A stretch of 64,000 nucleotides of DNA from Alphaproteobacteria bacterium (GTDB taxonomy: Bacteria; Pseudomonadota; Alphaproteobacteria; Elsterales; Elsteraceae): positions 1 to 64,000 of the forward strand of contig RDXE01000037.1 of NCBI GenBank assembly GCA_004292755.1, in the 5' to 3' direction. Below, in pieces: positions 50,506-59,321 of the stretch; position 1 is the stretch's first letter; every line of letters starts with the position of its first letter. The translations under genes were made by a program, and so were the position numbers. The notes under the pieces are model-generated. The model was not told the DNA's origin and made no database searches. It saw only the letters and a list, made by a program, of their open reading frames with translations.

Positions 50506-52101
50506 CTAGCTATCGAGCCAGAGGTCGGCCCAGTTGGACATCGCCCAGCGTGGCAGGTTGGAATGATTGCGCAGCCGACGGCTGGCAACAGTCAGGAACG
50601 TGAACTCCACGGCAGGTATCACAGGCAGGTCCTCCATCGCCAATTGCTGGAAGCGATGGTAGTGGGCCACCCGGCGCGCTGGGTCCAGTTCACCTGCGGC
50701 CTGATCAAGCAACTGGTCCATTGCCTGGCTGGCATAGCCATATTGGTTGGACCAGGGCACGCCGGGCGGGGTGCCCGTGCGATACAGGATGGTGGTGGAG
50801 ATTGCCGGATCGTTGCGAAACACCGGGCTGCCCGTCGCGATGTCGAACTGGTGATCGCGATAGATCGCCTGCAAGTGCCCCGGAGCGTCAAACCGCTGGG
50901 GTTGGCAGTCGATACCAACTTGCCGCAACGCTTGGCGCAAGTACTCGCCCAGCAGCACCGTGTAGTCGAACCACGGCGCAGGCACCAGCTTGAGCGAAAA
51001 TCGCATGCCATTGGCGCCACGGCGATGCCCCGCCTCGTCCAGCAGCGCGTTGGCGCGGGCCACGTCGAAGCCATAGCGCGGGGTGTCGGCGGTGTAGAAC
51101 AGTCGGCTGGTGGTCGGCACTGGGCCTGTTCCGACGGTGCCGTGACCGTCGAACACGTCGCGCACCACCCGCGGTAGGTCAAGGGCGTGGTGGATCGCGC
51201 GGCGCACCCGCACGTCCGCCAGGATTGGATTGCGCAGGTTCAATTCGATCAATGCGTGGTAAGTGCTGCCCTCATAGCCGCGATTGACCACCTCCAGCGC
51301 TGGTACACCGGCCAGCCGCTTCAAGTCCGCCAGCGGGACGGAGGAGAAGCAGGAGAGTTGCAATTCTCCTGCCTCGTGCGCGGCTGCGATGGCCCCCTTG
51401 TCCGGCATCACGCGGAAGACAATGCGATCTAGATAGGGTTTGGGGCTGTCCCAATAGTCGGGATTGCGGTCCAGCACCACGAACTGGCCCGCGCGGTTCT
51501 CGCCCAGCCGGAAGGGACCGGTCCCGATCGGCGCCTGGTTGCGCGGGTTCTGCGCGACGTCCGTCCCCTCATAGAGATGGCGCGGCAGCACGGCCGTTAG
51601 GTCGGGCAGAGCGTTCCAGATCAACTGTGCGGGCGTTGGGCGGCTGAACCGCAGCACGGCCGTGTGGGTGTCTGGCGTGTCAACGCCGACCAAGTCGCGA
51701 AACACGATGCGCCCGAAATTCGACAGCCGCCGCCACACCTCCAGCGCGGAGTACTGCACGTCGGCCGAGGTAAAGTCGCGCCCATCGTGCCACTTTACCC
51801 CGCGGCGGAGCTGGAAGGTGACCGATAGGCCATCGGCCGAGGCCTCCCATCCAGTTGCGAGGCGGGGCGACAGGCCGGAGCCGTCGTAGGTCATCTCGGC
51901 CAGGGGCTCGATGATTTTGGAGGCGACCAGGAACACAGCGTTGGAGGCAACCATCGCCGAGTTCAGATTGCGCTGCTCGGTGTTGTAGGCCACTTGCAGC
52001 GTGCCACCGCGACGCACCGTGCCTTGCGCCCAGGCCGGTGTCGCCGCGAGGGCACCGCTGCCTGCCAGCACCAGCCGTCGCGATACAGTCCAATCGGTCA
52101 T
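50506..52101 (-). CDS. ABC transporter solute-binding protein, family 5 (peptide/opine type)
   Basis: The protein has 531 residues. The leader SRRLVLAGSGALAATPAWAQ contains a twin-arginine motif and a cleavage site near residue 26. The mature part is a type SBP_bac_5 fold (GTLQVAYNTEQRNL, KWHDGRDFTSADVQ and RRAIHHALDLPRVV). ATG 52101 follows GGGAGGC and decides the start. It is the first gene of the operon that continues through the two permeases, two ATPases, RidA and the oxygenase. The ligand cannot be read, but RidA and PhyH suggest an amino-containing compound. Confidence 0.9.
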   Translation of the reverse strand: MTDWTVSRRLVLAGSGALAATPAWAQGTVRRGGTLQVAYNTEQRNLNSAMVASNAVFLVASKIIEPLAEMTYDGSGLSPRLATGWEASADGLSVTFQLRRGVKWHDGRDFTSADVQYSALEVWRRLSNFGRIVFRDLVGVDTPDTHTAVLRFSRPTPAQLIWNALPDLTAVLPRHLYEGTDVAQNPRNQAPIGTGPFRLGENRAGQFVVLDRNPDYWDSPKPYLDRIVFRVMPDKGAIAAAHEAGELQLSCFSSVPLADLKRLAGVPALEVVNRGYEGSTYHALIELNLRNPILADVRVRRAIHHALDLPRVVRDVFDGHGTVGTGPVPTTSRLFYTADTPRYGFDVARANALLDEAGHRRGANGMRFSLKLVPAPWFDYTVLLGEYLRQALRQVGIDCQPQRFDAPGHLQAIYRDHQFDIATGSPVFRNDPAISTTILYRTGTPPGVPWSNQYGYASQAMDQLLDQAAGELDPARRVAHYHRFQQLAMEDLPVIPAVEFTFLTVASRRLRNHSNLPRWAMSNWADLWLDS

Positions 52102-52221
52102 CGCTGCCTCCCACGAACACGTCGAGGCCGAAAGCTGGCACGCCGGGCGGGGTCCGACAAGACTGGTAAGGCCAGGGTCTGGTCCAGTGTCAGCCAGCGG
52201 CACATGGACCGCTTTTCAGGC

Positions 52222-53229
52222 CTAAACGCCGGGTCGGGCCAAGCTGCGCAGCAACTCTGTGTAGAGGGCGACATCATCCTGCTTGTTCTGGGCGATGGCG
52301 GCATCGCGGCGCTTCAGCAGTTCCTCTGGCGCCAGACCCTCCAGTGCGGACGGGCCGGTCGGAGCGCCGGAGCGTTGCAGTGTGCGCGCCACACTGCTGA
52401 TCCCAACCTTCGGCAGGACCGCACTCGACACGCGCTCCAGCGCTTGGAACAGAAAGTCAGTGTTATAGCCTGCGACGAACCCCATGGCGGCGGCCGACAG
52501 ATTGACGGGGATGCCATCATCCCCAATCACGGTGTCGGTCAGCACCATCACCGTGCCGCCGGCGACCACACCTAGCACCACTCGATTGAAATACTCGGGC
52601 ACTCGCACAGGATCGAAGGTTGAGGTGTTGAGGAACCCGTGCAGCGCCCGCAGCAGCGCGACACACGCACCCAGCCCGCCATAGCAGAACGGCACCAGCA
52701 CCCCGAAGGTCAACCCCATCCAGTTTGTAAGCGACATGCCCGCATCGCCAAGGGCCGCGCGTTGTACCTGCGTCGCATCAAGGGGGGCGCCAAAGATGCG
52801 AAAAAACAGCTCGCTCATCATCACCAGAACGCCAAACAGCGCCGTGAGCTGCCATAGCCGCCACATCTGAAGGCGCGCTGTTCCCCAGGAGCGATTGGCG
52901 CGGATGGTGGCCAGCGCAACCCCCAGCGGGCTGCTGTCACTCTCCTTCGGTGGATGCGGGCGTGAAGCGCGAATGGTGGTGGCCGTGACCGGGCTGAGCA
53001 CGCGCGTCAAGGACGCTAGCGCCGTGTCCAGCGTGGTGCGCAGCTCTGCCGTGATCGCGCCCTCGTCACGGCTCAAGTCCTGCTGCACCTGCCGCACGGC
53101 GGCGACCGCTGACAGGAAGGTTTGGCGATGGTCGTCGGGGACTTGGGCTTCCTGCAGACCGAAATCGACCAGCAGGAGGGCATCGTCCAGCTCCGCCAGC
53201 AAGTCGGCGGGCCAGGTTGGCTCGGTCAT
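52222..53229 (-). CDS. Integral membrane protein of unknown function
   Basis: I do not recognise this family. The 335 residues begin with a soluble helical part (about 1-125), then four hydrophobic segments (about 130-152, 170-200, 218-238 and 248-268), and a helical charged C-terminus (about 275-335). The start ATG 53229 overlaps the stop of the secreted nuclease gene (ATGA), so both are made together. A link to the nuclease, for example protection or export, is only a guess. Confidence 0.7.
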   Translation of the reverse strand: MTEPTWPADLLAELDDALLLVDFGLQEAQVPDDHRQTFLSAVAAVRQVQQDLSRDEGAITAELRTTLDTALASLTRVLSPVTATTIRASRPHPPKESDSSPLGVALATIRANRSWGTARLQMWRLWQLTALFGVLVMMSELFFRIFGAPLDATQVQRAALGDAGMSLTNWMGLTFGVLVPFCYGGLGACVALLRALHGFLNTSTFDPVRVPEYFNRVVLGVVAGGTVMVLTDTVIGDDGIPVNLSAAAMGFVAGYNTDFLFQALERVSSAVLPKVGISSVARTLQRSGAPTGPSALEGLAPEELLKRRDAAIAQNKQDDVALYTELLRSLARPGV

Positions 53230-54278
53230 CGGGACCTCCGGGATGTCGGGGCAGTGGGGGCAAAGCGGCGGCAAGCGGGGTCAAACTCAGCGCGCTCCAC
53301 ATCCCAGAGTGGGCTGTCGCGGTCGCTGGCGACGGGGTCGTTCCAGGCAATGGTGGGCAGCAGGGTCGCGGGCACCTGCCAGCGCACCTCGTTCAAGCTG
53401 ACGCGGAACTGCTCCAGCACCCAGCTGCGGTCGGCATAGCTGGTGTGGTGCTGCGGCAGGATAAAGGCCAGCACTTGCCAGCCAGCCCCATGGTTCGCTT
53501 GGCGCACCACCAGCTTGAACAGATGGTCGGGCACGGCGACGGCAGGGCCGCGGCCCCGTCCGGTTGCCAGTGTGGCGGGCAGACCGGCTGCAGAGAACAC
53601 TGGTCCAGTGATCACCCACACTCCGCCAAACCGGTTGGCCCAGGCGCCGGTGCGGCACTCCAAGTCCAACCATGCGGTGCGGTTGAACAATCCCACCTGC
53701 GGCACGGCATTGGCGACCGAGTGGGAGAACCGCCCGGCATCGGGAGAGATCCGCTCGACCAGCGCCTTCTGGGCTAGATGGCCGCGCTCCCATCGTGTGG
53801 TGGGGTTGGCCGTGGTGCTGCGATAGCTGTCATGGGTGGGCGACAAATCGGGGCCCACCAAGGGCTGGCGCACCAAGGAAAGCCAGCGCGTCGGGCGTGC
53901 CTGCGTCTCACCGGCAGCACTTTGATCGCGCGGTGGCACGAAATGCACCACGCTGTGCGGTACCGCCAGACGGGTGGAGCCAGCGCCCGCCACATCACCA
54001 TCCGCGCGGTCAAACCAGCTGAGATAACCGTCGAAGCAGGCGAGATAATCATCGCCCTGACGGTCGGTCGTGCGGGTCAGCGGTGCGCCGTTGCGGCGCA
54101 TTACCAGTCCTGGATTGTGGAAGACAGCCAGACTGCGCGGGTCGCCCTCGGCCACGCGCGGCACCGCGCGATGGGCAGGCAGGGCACAATCCACTTCCCC
54201 CGTCGCGGGGTGACGCTCCACGGCGCTTGGAGCCGTGGTGATGAGAGTCAAAGAAAGCGCAATGATCGCTACGCGCAT
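53226..54278 (-). CDS. Secreted DNA/RNA non-specific endonuclease (NUC family)
   Basis: The protein has 350 residues with a signal peptide (about 1-19). The nuclease core has RWERGHLAQKALV, in which Arg165-Gly166-His167 match the DRGH motif (general base His) with Glu in place of the first Asp. NAVPQVGLFNRTAWLDLE follows, carrying the Asn that binds Mg2+ and the conserved Trp/Glu. It probably degrades nucleic acid outside the cytoplasm. ATG 54278 gives a clean signal peptide, and a longer frame is rejected. It is coupled to an unknown membrane protein. Confidence 0.85.
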   Translation of the reverse strand: MRVAIIALSLTLITTAPSAVERHPATGEVDCALPAHRAVPRVAEGDPRSLAVFHNPGLVMRRNGAPLTRTTDRQGDDYLACFDGYLSWFDRADGDVAGAGSTRLAVPHSVVHFVPPRDQSAAGETQARPTRWLSLVRQPLVGPDLSPTHDSYRSTTANPTTRWERGHLAQKALVERISPDAGRFSHSVANAVPQVGLFNRTAWLDLECRTGAWANRFGGVWVITGPVFSAAGLPATLATGRGRGPAVAVPDHLFKLVVRQANHGAGWQVLAFILPQHHTSYADRSWVLEQFRVSLNEVRWQVPATLLPTIAWNDPVASDRDSPLWDVERAEFDPACRRFAPTAPTSRRSR

Positions 54279-54303
54279 GTCAAATACTAATGTGATGAAG
54301 GCG

Positions 54304-54324
54304 GGCGTCGCAACTGAAGACGCC
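54304..54324. promoter_or_regulatory. Inverted repeat in the nuclease 5' region
   Basis: GGCGTC-N9-GACGCC lies between the proposed promoter and the nuclease start. It could be an operator or an mRNA hairpin. Confidence 0.3.
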
Positions 54325-54334
54325 GGAGTAGAAA

Positions 54335-54363
54335 TGTATAATGACAGTAAATAACCACACCAA
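54335..54363 (-). promoter_or_regulatory. Candidate promoter of the nuclease operon
   Basis: On the minus strand TTGGTG (54358-54363), a 17-nt spacer and TATACA (54335-54340) resemble a sigma-70 promoter in an AT-rich stretch, about 55 bp before the start at 54278. Confidence 0.4.
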
Positions 54364-54510
54364 TTCAATTCAATATCCTGATGTTACTGCGTTACTCGGC
54401 TGCTTTTCGCAAGGCTGTCCAAGCGCGCAAGGCAGCCATCGCGCGCGGGGGTGGCCGCTTGCGACGGCCTGCACGCCGCCGCTATGGTCCCGTGCGACAC
54501 AGGGGGGACC

Positions 54511-55149
54511 ATGACCAACCAATCAGCCATTCGGGCGATTCTGGCGCGCGGCGCCGTAATGCCGATCTTGACCATTGAGGATGCCGACAGTGCTGCGCCG
54601 ATCGCTCGTGCCCTGGTGGCAGGTGGCGTGATGACCTTCGAGGTGGTGCTACGGACGCCTGCCGCCCTGGATGCGGTGCGAGCGATGATTGCTGCGGTAC
54701 CTGAGGCGAGCGTTGGGGTCGGCACTCTGTTGACGGCCGATCAGGTGGCTGCGGCCGCGGCGGCGGGGGCTGCCTTCGGCGTCTCGCCGGGCTTGACGCC
54801 TGCGCTTGCGGCTGCGGTCACGGCTCACCGACTGCCGTTCCTGCCAGGGGTTCAGACGGCGAGTGAGGTGATGCTGGCGCGCGAGGCCGGGTTCCTGGCG
54901 CAGAAGCTGTTTCCAGCCTCGGTCGTTGGTGGGCTGGCGTGGCTGGACTCTCTCGCGCCGGTGTTTGCCGACGTGGTGTTCTGCCCAACCGGTGGCATCC
55001 GCGCGGACGATATTCCGGATTATCTGGCGCGCCCGAATTGCGTGACCGTTGGCGGCTCCTGGGTTGTGCCGAAGGCGCTGGTCGCTGCGCGCGACTGGGC
55101 GGGGATTGAAGCCTTGGCGCGGCGGGCCAGCGCGTTTCGCAAGGCTTGA
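54511..55149 (+). CDS. eda: KDPG/KHG aldolase
   Basis: A 212-residue class I aldolase. Schiff-base Lys132 lies in AQKLFPAS and catalytic Glu44 in TFEVVLRT. Further family segments are VGVGTLLTADQV and CPTGGIRADDI. It cleaves 2-keto-3-deoxy-6-phosphogluconate (or the galactonate analogue) to pyruvate and glyceraldehyde 3-phosphate. ATG 54511 follows AGGGGGGACC. It precedes an organic-acid transporter and faces a PfkB kinase, fitting a sugar-acid pathway. Confidence 0.9.
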   Translation: MTNQSAIRAILARGAVMPILTIEDADSAAPIARALVAGGVMTFEVVLRTPAALDAVRAMIAAVPEASVGVGTLLTADQVAAAAAAGAAFGVSPGLTPALAAAVTAHRLPFLPGVQTASEVMLAREAGFLAQKLFPASVVGGLAWLDSLAPVFADVVFCPTGGIRADDIPDYLARPNCVTVGGSWVVPKALVAARDWAGIEALARRASAFRKA

Positions 55150-55190
55150 GGCGTTTACAAGCCTTTCGTCCGGTGCCTATCGTTTTTGTG

Positions 55191-55210
55191 CGCGGGCTGG
55201 GCTGCCCGCG
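55191..55210. other. Stem-loop between eda and tctC
   Basis: CGCGGGC and GCCCGCG pair with a 6-nt loop. T residues lie before it and A residues after it, the wrong order for a plus-strand terminator. It may be a leader hairpin of the transporter mRNA. Confidence 0.3.
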
Positions 55211-55240
55211 ACAGAAAAATAGTCTCGGGGGAGGGGACCC

Positions 55241-56221
55241 ATGAAGCGTCGGACATTCCTGGGCGGCACTGTTGCCGCCTCGACAGTTGTTGCTGCACCA
55301 GCAGTGGTGTCAGCCCAGGCCGCTTGGCCAAACCGCCCCGTGCAGGTGATCGTGCCGTGGGGTGCTGGCGGCGGCACTGATTATCACGCCCGGACCATGG
55401 CAACCTTGCTGGAGCGGGAGTTCCGCAATCCCTTCACAGTGGTGCAGCGCACCGGCGGCTCGGGCGTGGTTGGCCATTCAGCCATCGCCGAGGCAGCACC
55501 CGATGGTTACACCATCGGCACCGTGACAGTCGAAATCGGCATGATGCACTGGGCGGGTCTGACCAAGTTGACCGTGGCGGACTATGCGCCGATCTCGCTG
55601 TTGAACCTGATTCCAGCAGGCGTGCAAGTGGCGGCCAATTCGCCCTGGCGCACCTTGAAGGATATGGTGGATGCCGTGCGCGCCAATCCAGGGCGGCACA
55701 AGTCGTCAGGCACTGGACAAGGCGGCATTTGGCATCTGGCGATTGCTGGCTTGCTGAACAGCATGCAGATTCGCCCCGATGCTGCCCCCTGGGTGCCCTC
55801 GGAAGGGGCAGCCTCTGGCTTGCAAGACTTGGTTGCCGGTGGCGTGGACATCGTGCCCTGCGCAATTGCCGAAGCCTCCACTCTGTTGCGGGCGGGCCGG
55901 GTGCGCAGCCTTGCTGTGATGACCGCCAGTCGCGTGCCAGCCTTCCCGGATGTGCCAACGGTGAAGGAGGCGGTGGGCTCTGATTGGACGTGTGAAAGCT
56001 TCCTGTCGCTGATGGCGCCGAAAGGCACCCCGGCCGACGTCGTGGCACGGCTGGATGCAGCCGTGAAAAAGATCATGGAGGGGCCGGAGTGGAAGCAGGC
56101 GATGGATGCCCGCGGCTTTGGCGTCAACTACATGGGCGCAGGGCAACTGCAGGCGTTCGCCACCCGCTCCAACGAGGCATTCGGTGGCGTGATGCGCGCC
56201 CTCGGGATCGCCCGCACCTAG
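55241..56221 (+). CDS. tctC: Tripartite tricarboxylate transporter substrate-binding protein (TctC family)
   Basis: The protein has 326 residues with a leader KRRTFLGGTVAASTVV (twin-arginine type) ending near VVSAQA. The mature part shows RPVQVIVPWGAGGGTDYHAR, PDGYTIGT and FPDVPTVKEAVG, as in Bug/TctC binding proteins. These bind carboxylates in the periplasm. It is the first of three transporter genes, with a GGGGAGGGG site. The ligand is unknown but may be a sugar acid given the neighbouring aldolase. Confidence 0.92.
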   Translation: MKRRTFLGGTVAASTVVAAPAVVSAQAAWPNRPVQVIVPWGAGGGTDYHARTMATLLEREFRNPFTVVQRTGGSGVVGHSAIAEAAPDGYTIGTVTVEIGMMHWAGLTKLTVADYAPISLLNLIPAGVQVAANSPWRTLKDMVDAVRANPGRHKSSGTGQGGIWHLAIAGLLNSMQIRPDAAPWVPSEGAASGLQDLVAGGVDIVPCAIAEASTLLRAGRVRSLAVMTASRVPAFPDVPTVKEAVGSDWTCESFLSLMAPKGTPADVVARLDAAVKKIMEGPEWKQAMDARGFGVNYMGAGQLQAFATRSNEAFGGVMRALGIART

Positions 56222-56242
56222 TGGTCTGATCACACCTCGGAT

Positions 56243-56800
56243 GTGGCTGCGGGTGGGCAGGCTGCCGACCCGCAGCCCACCAGCGGTGGGAGCGAGCGCG
56301 AGAAGGGGGCACCCGGCGTGCGGTTCAACAATGCTGTGTTGGGTGGCCTGCTGCTGGCGGGCGCCATTGCGATTGTCGTTACAGCCAGTGGCTTTCCCAA
56401 CGTGCCGGGCCAGCAGTTCGGACCGCGCCACTTTCCCTACCTGATCGCTGCCGGGTTTGGCGTATGCGGTGCGCTGCTGGTGGCCCAGGGGTTAGCCACC
56501 CGCCGAGCGACGGGGGAGGCCTGGGTACGTTTGGGGGATTGGATGACCAGCCCCCGGCACCTCCTCAATGTCGGTGTCGTGCTGGGTGCCATGCTGGTCT
56601 ACTGGTGGGCCGCACCGGTGCTGGGCTTCATTCCCACGGCTTTCATCCTGCTGGCGCTGATGATGCGCTGGCTGGGGGCTGGCTGGCTGGGTGCGGTCTG
56701 CGTCGCCGCTGCCACAACAGCGATGATCCATATCAGCTTTTATTCCTGGCTGCGGGTGAGCCTGCCGCTGGGTCTCATGCGGGATGTGCTCTACCCATGA
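56243..56800 (+). CDS. tctB: Tripartite tricarboxylate transporter small membrane subunit (TctB family)
   Basis: The 185-residue protein has four membrane helices (about 30-48, 62-80, 103-122 and 130-165, the last hydrophobic stretch folding twice). FGPRHFPYLIAAGFG is a TctB mark. The start may be ATG 56243 or the GTG at 56319, which begins close to the first helix. The stop overlaps the TctA start by ATGA. Confidence 0.85.
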   Translation: MAAGGQAADPQPTSGGSEREKGAPGVRFNNAVLGGLLLAGAIAIVVTASGFPNVPGQQFGPRHFPYLIAAGFGVCGALLVAQGLATRRATGEAWVRLGDWMTSPRHLLNVGVVLGAMLVYWWAAPVLGFIPTAFILLALMMRWLGAGWLGAVCVAAATTAMIHISFYSWLRVSLPLGLMRDVLYP

Positions 56801-58299
56801 TCGACGGCGTGTTCTGGACAGCCCTGGCCCTGGTGTTTGAGCCGCAGACGCTGATGGTTGGTCTGGCGGCAGCGATGTTCGGCCTGTTCGTCGGTGCTGT
56901 GCCGGGATTGAGTGCGACCATGGCGGTCGCACTGCTAATCCCTGTCACGTTCTTCATGCCGCCCGTACCAGCGCTGGTTGCCGTGGTGATGACCACGGCG
57001 ATGGCGATCTTTGCTGGCGACATCCCGTCGGTGTTGCTGCGCATTCCAGGAACCCCTGCCTCGGCCGCCTATACCGACGATGCCTTTGCGATGACCAAGC
57101 GCGGTCAGGGTGAGTTGGCGATGGGCATCTGCTTGGTCACCAGTGCGATTGGCGGATTGTTCGGTGCCGTGGTCCTGGTGCTGCTGGCGCCGATACTGGC
57201 TGATTTTGCCATCCGGTTTTCCAGCTTTGAGTATTTCTGGCTGGTTCTGCTCGGCTTGACCTGTGCGGTGTTTGTCTGCCACGGCAATATGATCAAGGGA
57301 ACGGTATCGCTGCTGCTGGGATTGTTTATTGCCACGATTGGCTTGGATCCGCTGGCCGGGTTCCCGCGGTTTACCTTTGAGGTGCGCGATCTCTACTCGG
57401 GCCTGCCGTTCATTGCGACCATGGTCGGGATGTTCGCGGTCTCAGAAATTCTGCGCACGGTGACAGCGCTGGGTCAGCCGTTGGAGGTGGTGAAGCACCA
57501 ATTCGGCAATGTGTTTGCCGGAGTGTGGCGGGTATTGCGGCGCTACCATTGGAACATGTGGCGGGGCAATGCGATTGGCACGGCGATTGGCATCCTGCCG
57601 GGGGCCGGGGCGGACATTGCGGCCTGGATCAGCTATTCCGTCGGCAAGCGCTTTTCTCGTACGCCAGAGACCTTTGGGAAGGGCTCTGAGGAAGGTTTGG
57701 TGGATGCCGGTGCGGCCAACAACGCCGCAGTGGCTGGCGCCTGGGTTCCGGCCCTGGTGTTCGGCATCCCCGGCGACAGTGTGACGGCGATCGTGATCGG
57801 CATGCTGTTCTTGAAGGGACTGCAGCCCGGACCGATGATTTTCGACAATTCGCCGGTAGAGACCACCGCGCTGTTCATCGCGTTCTTTGTTGCGAACCTT
57901 GCGCTGCTGCCAATTGGATGGCTGGCGATCAAAGCGTCGGGCTACACCTTGTCGATCCCGCGCGCGTATCTGATGCCGATCATTTTGCTGTTCTGTATGG
58001 TCGGCTCCTTCGCTGTGAACAACGATCCCTTCGCCATTCTGGTGATGCTGGTGATGGGAGTGGTTGCCTTCTTGATGATGGAGAACGACATCCCCATCGC
58101 ACCAGCAATTCTGGGCATGGTGCTGGGGGATCAGTTGGAGAAAACCTTCCTGACCAGCCTGATGAAGGTGGATGGAGAGGTGTCCCGCCTGATCGAGCGC
58201 CCCATTGCAGCTTGGCTGGCGGCGATCACGGTTATCATCTGGGCGATGATGCTGTGGAGCGCGTGGCGCCAGTGGCGGGCTGCGAAGACAAGAGCTTAG
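56797..58299 (+). CDS. tctA: Tripartite tricarboxylate transporter large membrane subunit (TctA family)
   Basis: A 500-residue protein with about twelve helices. It has the TctA signatures GLFVGAVPGLSATMAVALLIP, here in the N-terminal part, IPGTPASAAYTDDAFA, and in the second half GILPGAGADIAAWISY and VFGIPGDSVTAIVIGM. It uses an ion gradient to import the carboxylate bound by TctC. It is the last gene of the operon and overlaps the convergent kinase gene by four bases. Confidence 0.93.
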   Translation: MIDGVFWTALALVFEPQTLMVGLAAAMFGLFVGAVPGLSATMAVALLIPVTFFMPPVPALVAVVMTTAMAIFAGDIPSVLLRIPGTPASAAYTDDAFAMTKRGQGELAMGICLVTSAIGGLFGAVVLVLLAPILADFAIRFSSFEYFWLVLLGLTCAVFVCHGNMIKGTVSLLLGLFIATIGLDPLAGFPRFTFEVRDLYSGLPFIATMVGMFAVSEILRTVTALGQPLEVVKHQFGNVFAGVWRVLRRYHWNMWRGNAIGTAIGILPGAGADIAAWISYSVGKRFSRTPETFGKGSEEGLVDAGAANNAAVAGAWVPALVFGIPGDSVTAIVIGMLFLKGLQPGPMIFDNSPVETTALFIAFFVANLALLPIGWLAIKASGYTLSIPRAYLMPIILLFCMVGSFAVNNDPFAILVMLVMGVVAFLMMENDIPIAPAILGMVLGDQLEKTFLTSLMKVDGEVSRLIERPIAAWLAAITVIIWAMMLWSAWRQWRAAKTRA

Positions 58300-59177
58300 C
58301 CGCCGGCCGCAAGTACCTCCGCACGGCTGGGACAACCGCGGCGACCGCCGAAGCGGGTGCATTTCAAGCTGGCTGCGACACAGGCGAAGCGGGCTGCCTC
58401 AGCCATTGGGCGGCCTTCCAGCAAGGCAAGCGCCAGTGCCCCGTGGAACACATCGCCCGCCGCCAGGGTATCGACGACGCTCACCTCCGGCGCTGGGCAG
58501 TGGTGGAGGGTGCCCCCCTCCAGCCAGCGATAGCCGTCAGCGCCGCAGCTTGCCCCAACATGACCAGCGTGATTGGCCGCCACCTGACGCAACCCCGCCT
58601 CAACGCAAGACAGGCCCGTCAGAGCCGTCAGCCCAGCGTCGGAAAACACGGCAAAGTCAGCCAACGGCAGCAAGCGGTGCAGGTCACTGGGGGGGCCAAC
58701 CTCGGCATCCAGCATGGTCGGCACGCCCGCGGCCCGCGCCGCGCGCAGGGCGGCCTCGGCGCCATCGGGCCAGCGAATGTCGGCATGCACGAGACTGGCC
58801 GTGGAAAGCATGGCGAGTGGTAGCCACGACGGATCGGGATCCAGGTCCGGCTGATGGTAGGGCACCACAAGGCGCTGCCCGGCACCGTCGACAATCACTG
58901 CCGCGTGGGAGGAGCGACCACCCGCAACGCGCCGGATGCCATCCACCTGTAAGCCGTCGCTGGCCAGCGCGGCGATCATCTCGGCTCCCACCTCGTCCTC
59001 GCCGACCCGGCCCCAGATGGCTGCCGTACCGCCCAGGCGCACGAAGGCGGCCGCAGCAGACACAGCCATGCCATCCACCACCTGAGTGGCCGCACGGGCC
59101 ACGGCCTTGGCCGGTGGCGGCGGGATGGTGTCGACCTGATAAATCGCTGTGTTGCACACAGCACCGACGGCGATCAT
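58296..59177 (-). CDS. PfkB-family sugar kinase
   Basis: The protein has 293 residues, with an N-terminal nucleoside-sugar fold (AAAAFVRLGGTAAIWGRVG) and the C-terminal PfkB motif VVDTLAAGDVFHGALALAL. That motif contains the catalytic Asp and the anion hole. It phosphorylates a sugar or sugar acid, perhaps 2-keto-3-deoxygluconate in view of the KDPG aldolase on the other side of the transporter, but this is inferred. ATG 59177 begins directly at the fold; a much longer open frame upstream is antisense to the next operon. Confidence 0.87.
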   Translation of the reverse strand: MIAVGAVCNTAIYQVDTIPPPPAKAVARAATQVVDGMAVSAAAAFVRLGGTAAIWGRVGEDEVGAEMIAALASDGLQVDGIRRVAGGRSSHAAVIVDGAGQRLVVPYHQPDLDPDPSWLPLAMLSTASLVHADIRWPDGAEAALRAARAAGVPTMLDAEVGPPSDLHRLLPLADFAVFSDAGLTALTGLSCVEAGLRQVAANHAGHVGASCGADGYRWLEGGTLHHCPAPEVSVVDTLAAGDVFHGALALALLEGRPMAEAARFACVAASLKCTRFGGRRGCPSRAEVLAAGG

Positions 59178-59321
59178 GTGGGGCAAGTTAGGCACAGCGG
59201 CGACGATAGAAACCGCGCCGGGCGCCTGTCCATTGCGATCAGGACTTGCCCGCATGCATGGCATGGACAAGCTGTGACAAGGCGCGCAAAGCTGATCACT
59301 GACCAATTCGGGGGAACCGCG

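Noticed and set aside
55191-55210. Hairpin between eda and tctC as an intrinsic terminator
   Set aside because: T residues precede and A residues follow the stem, so it does not fit termination on the plus strand, and no minus-strand gene ends there.
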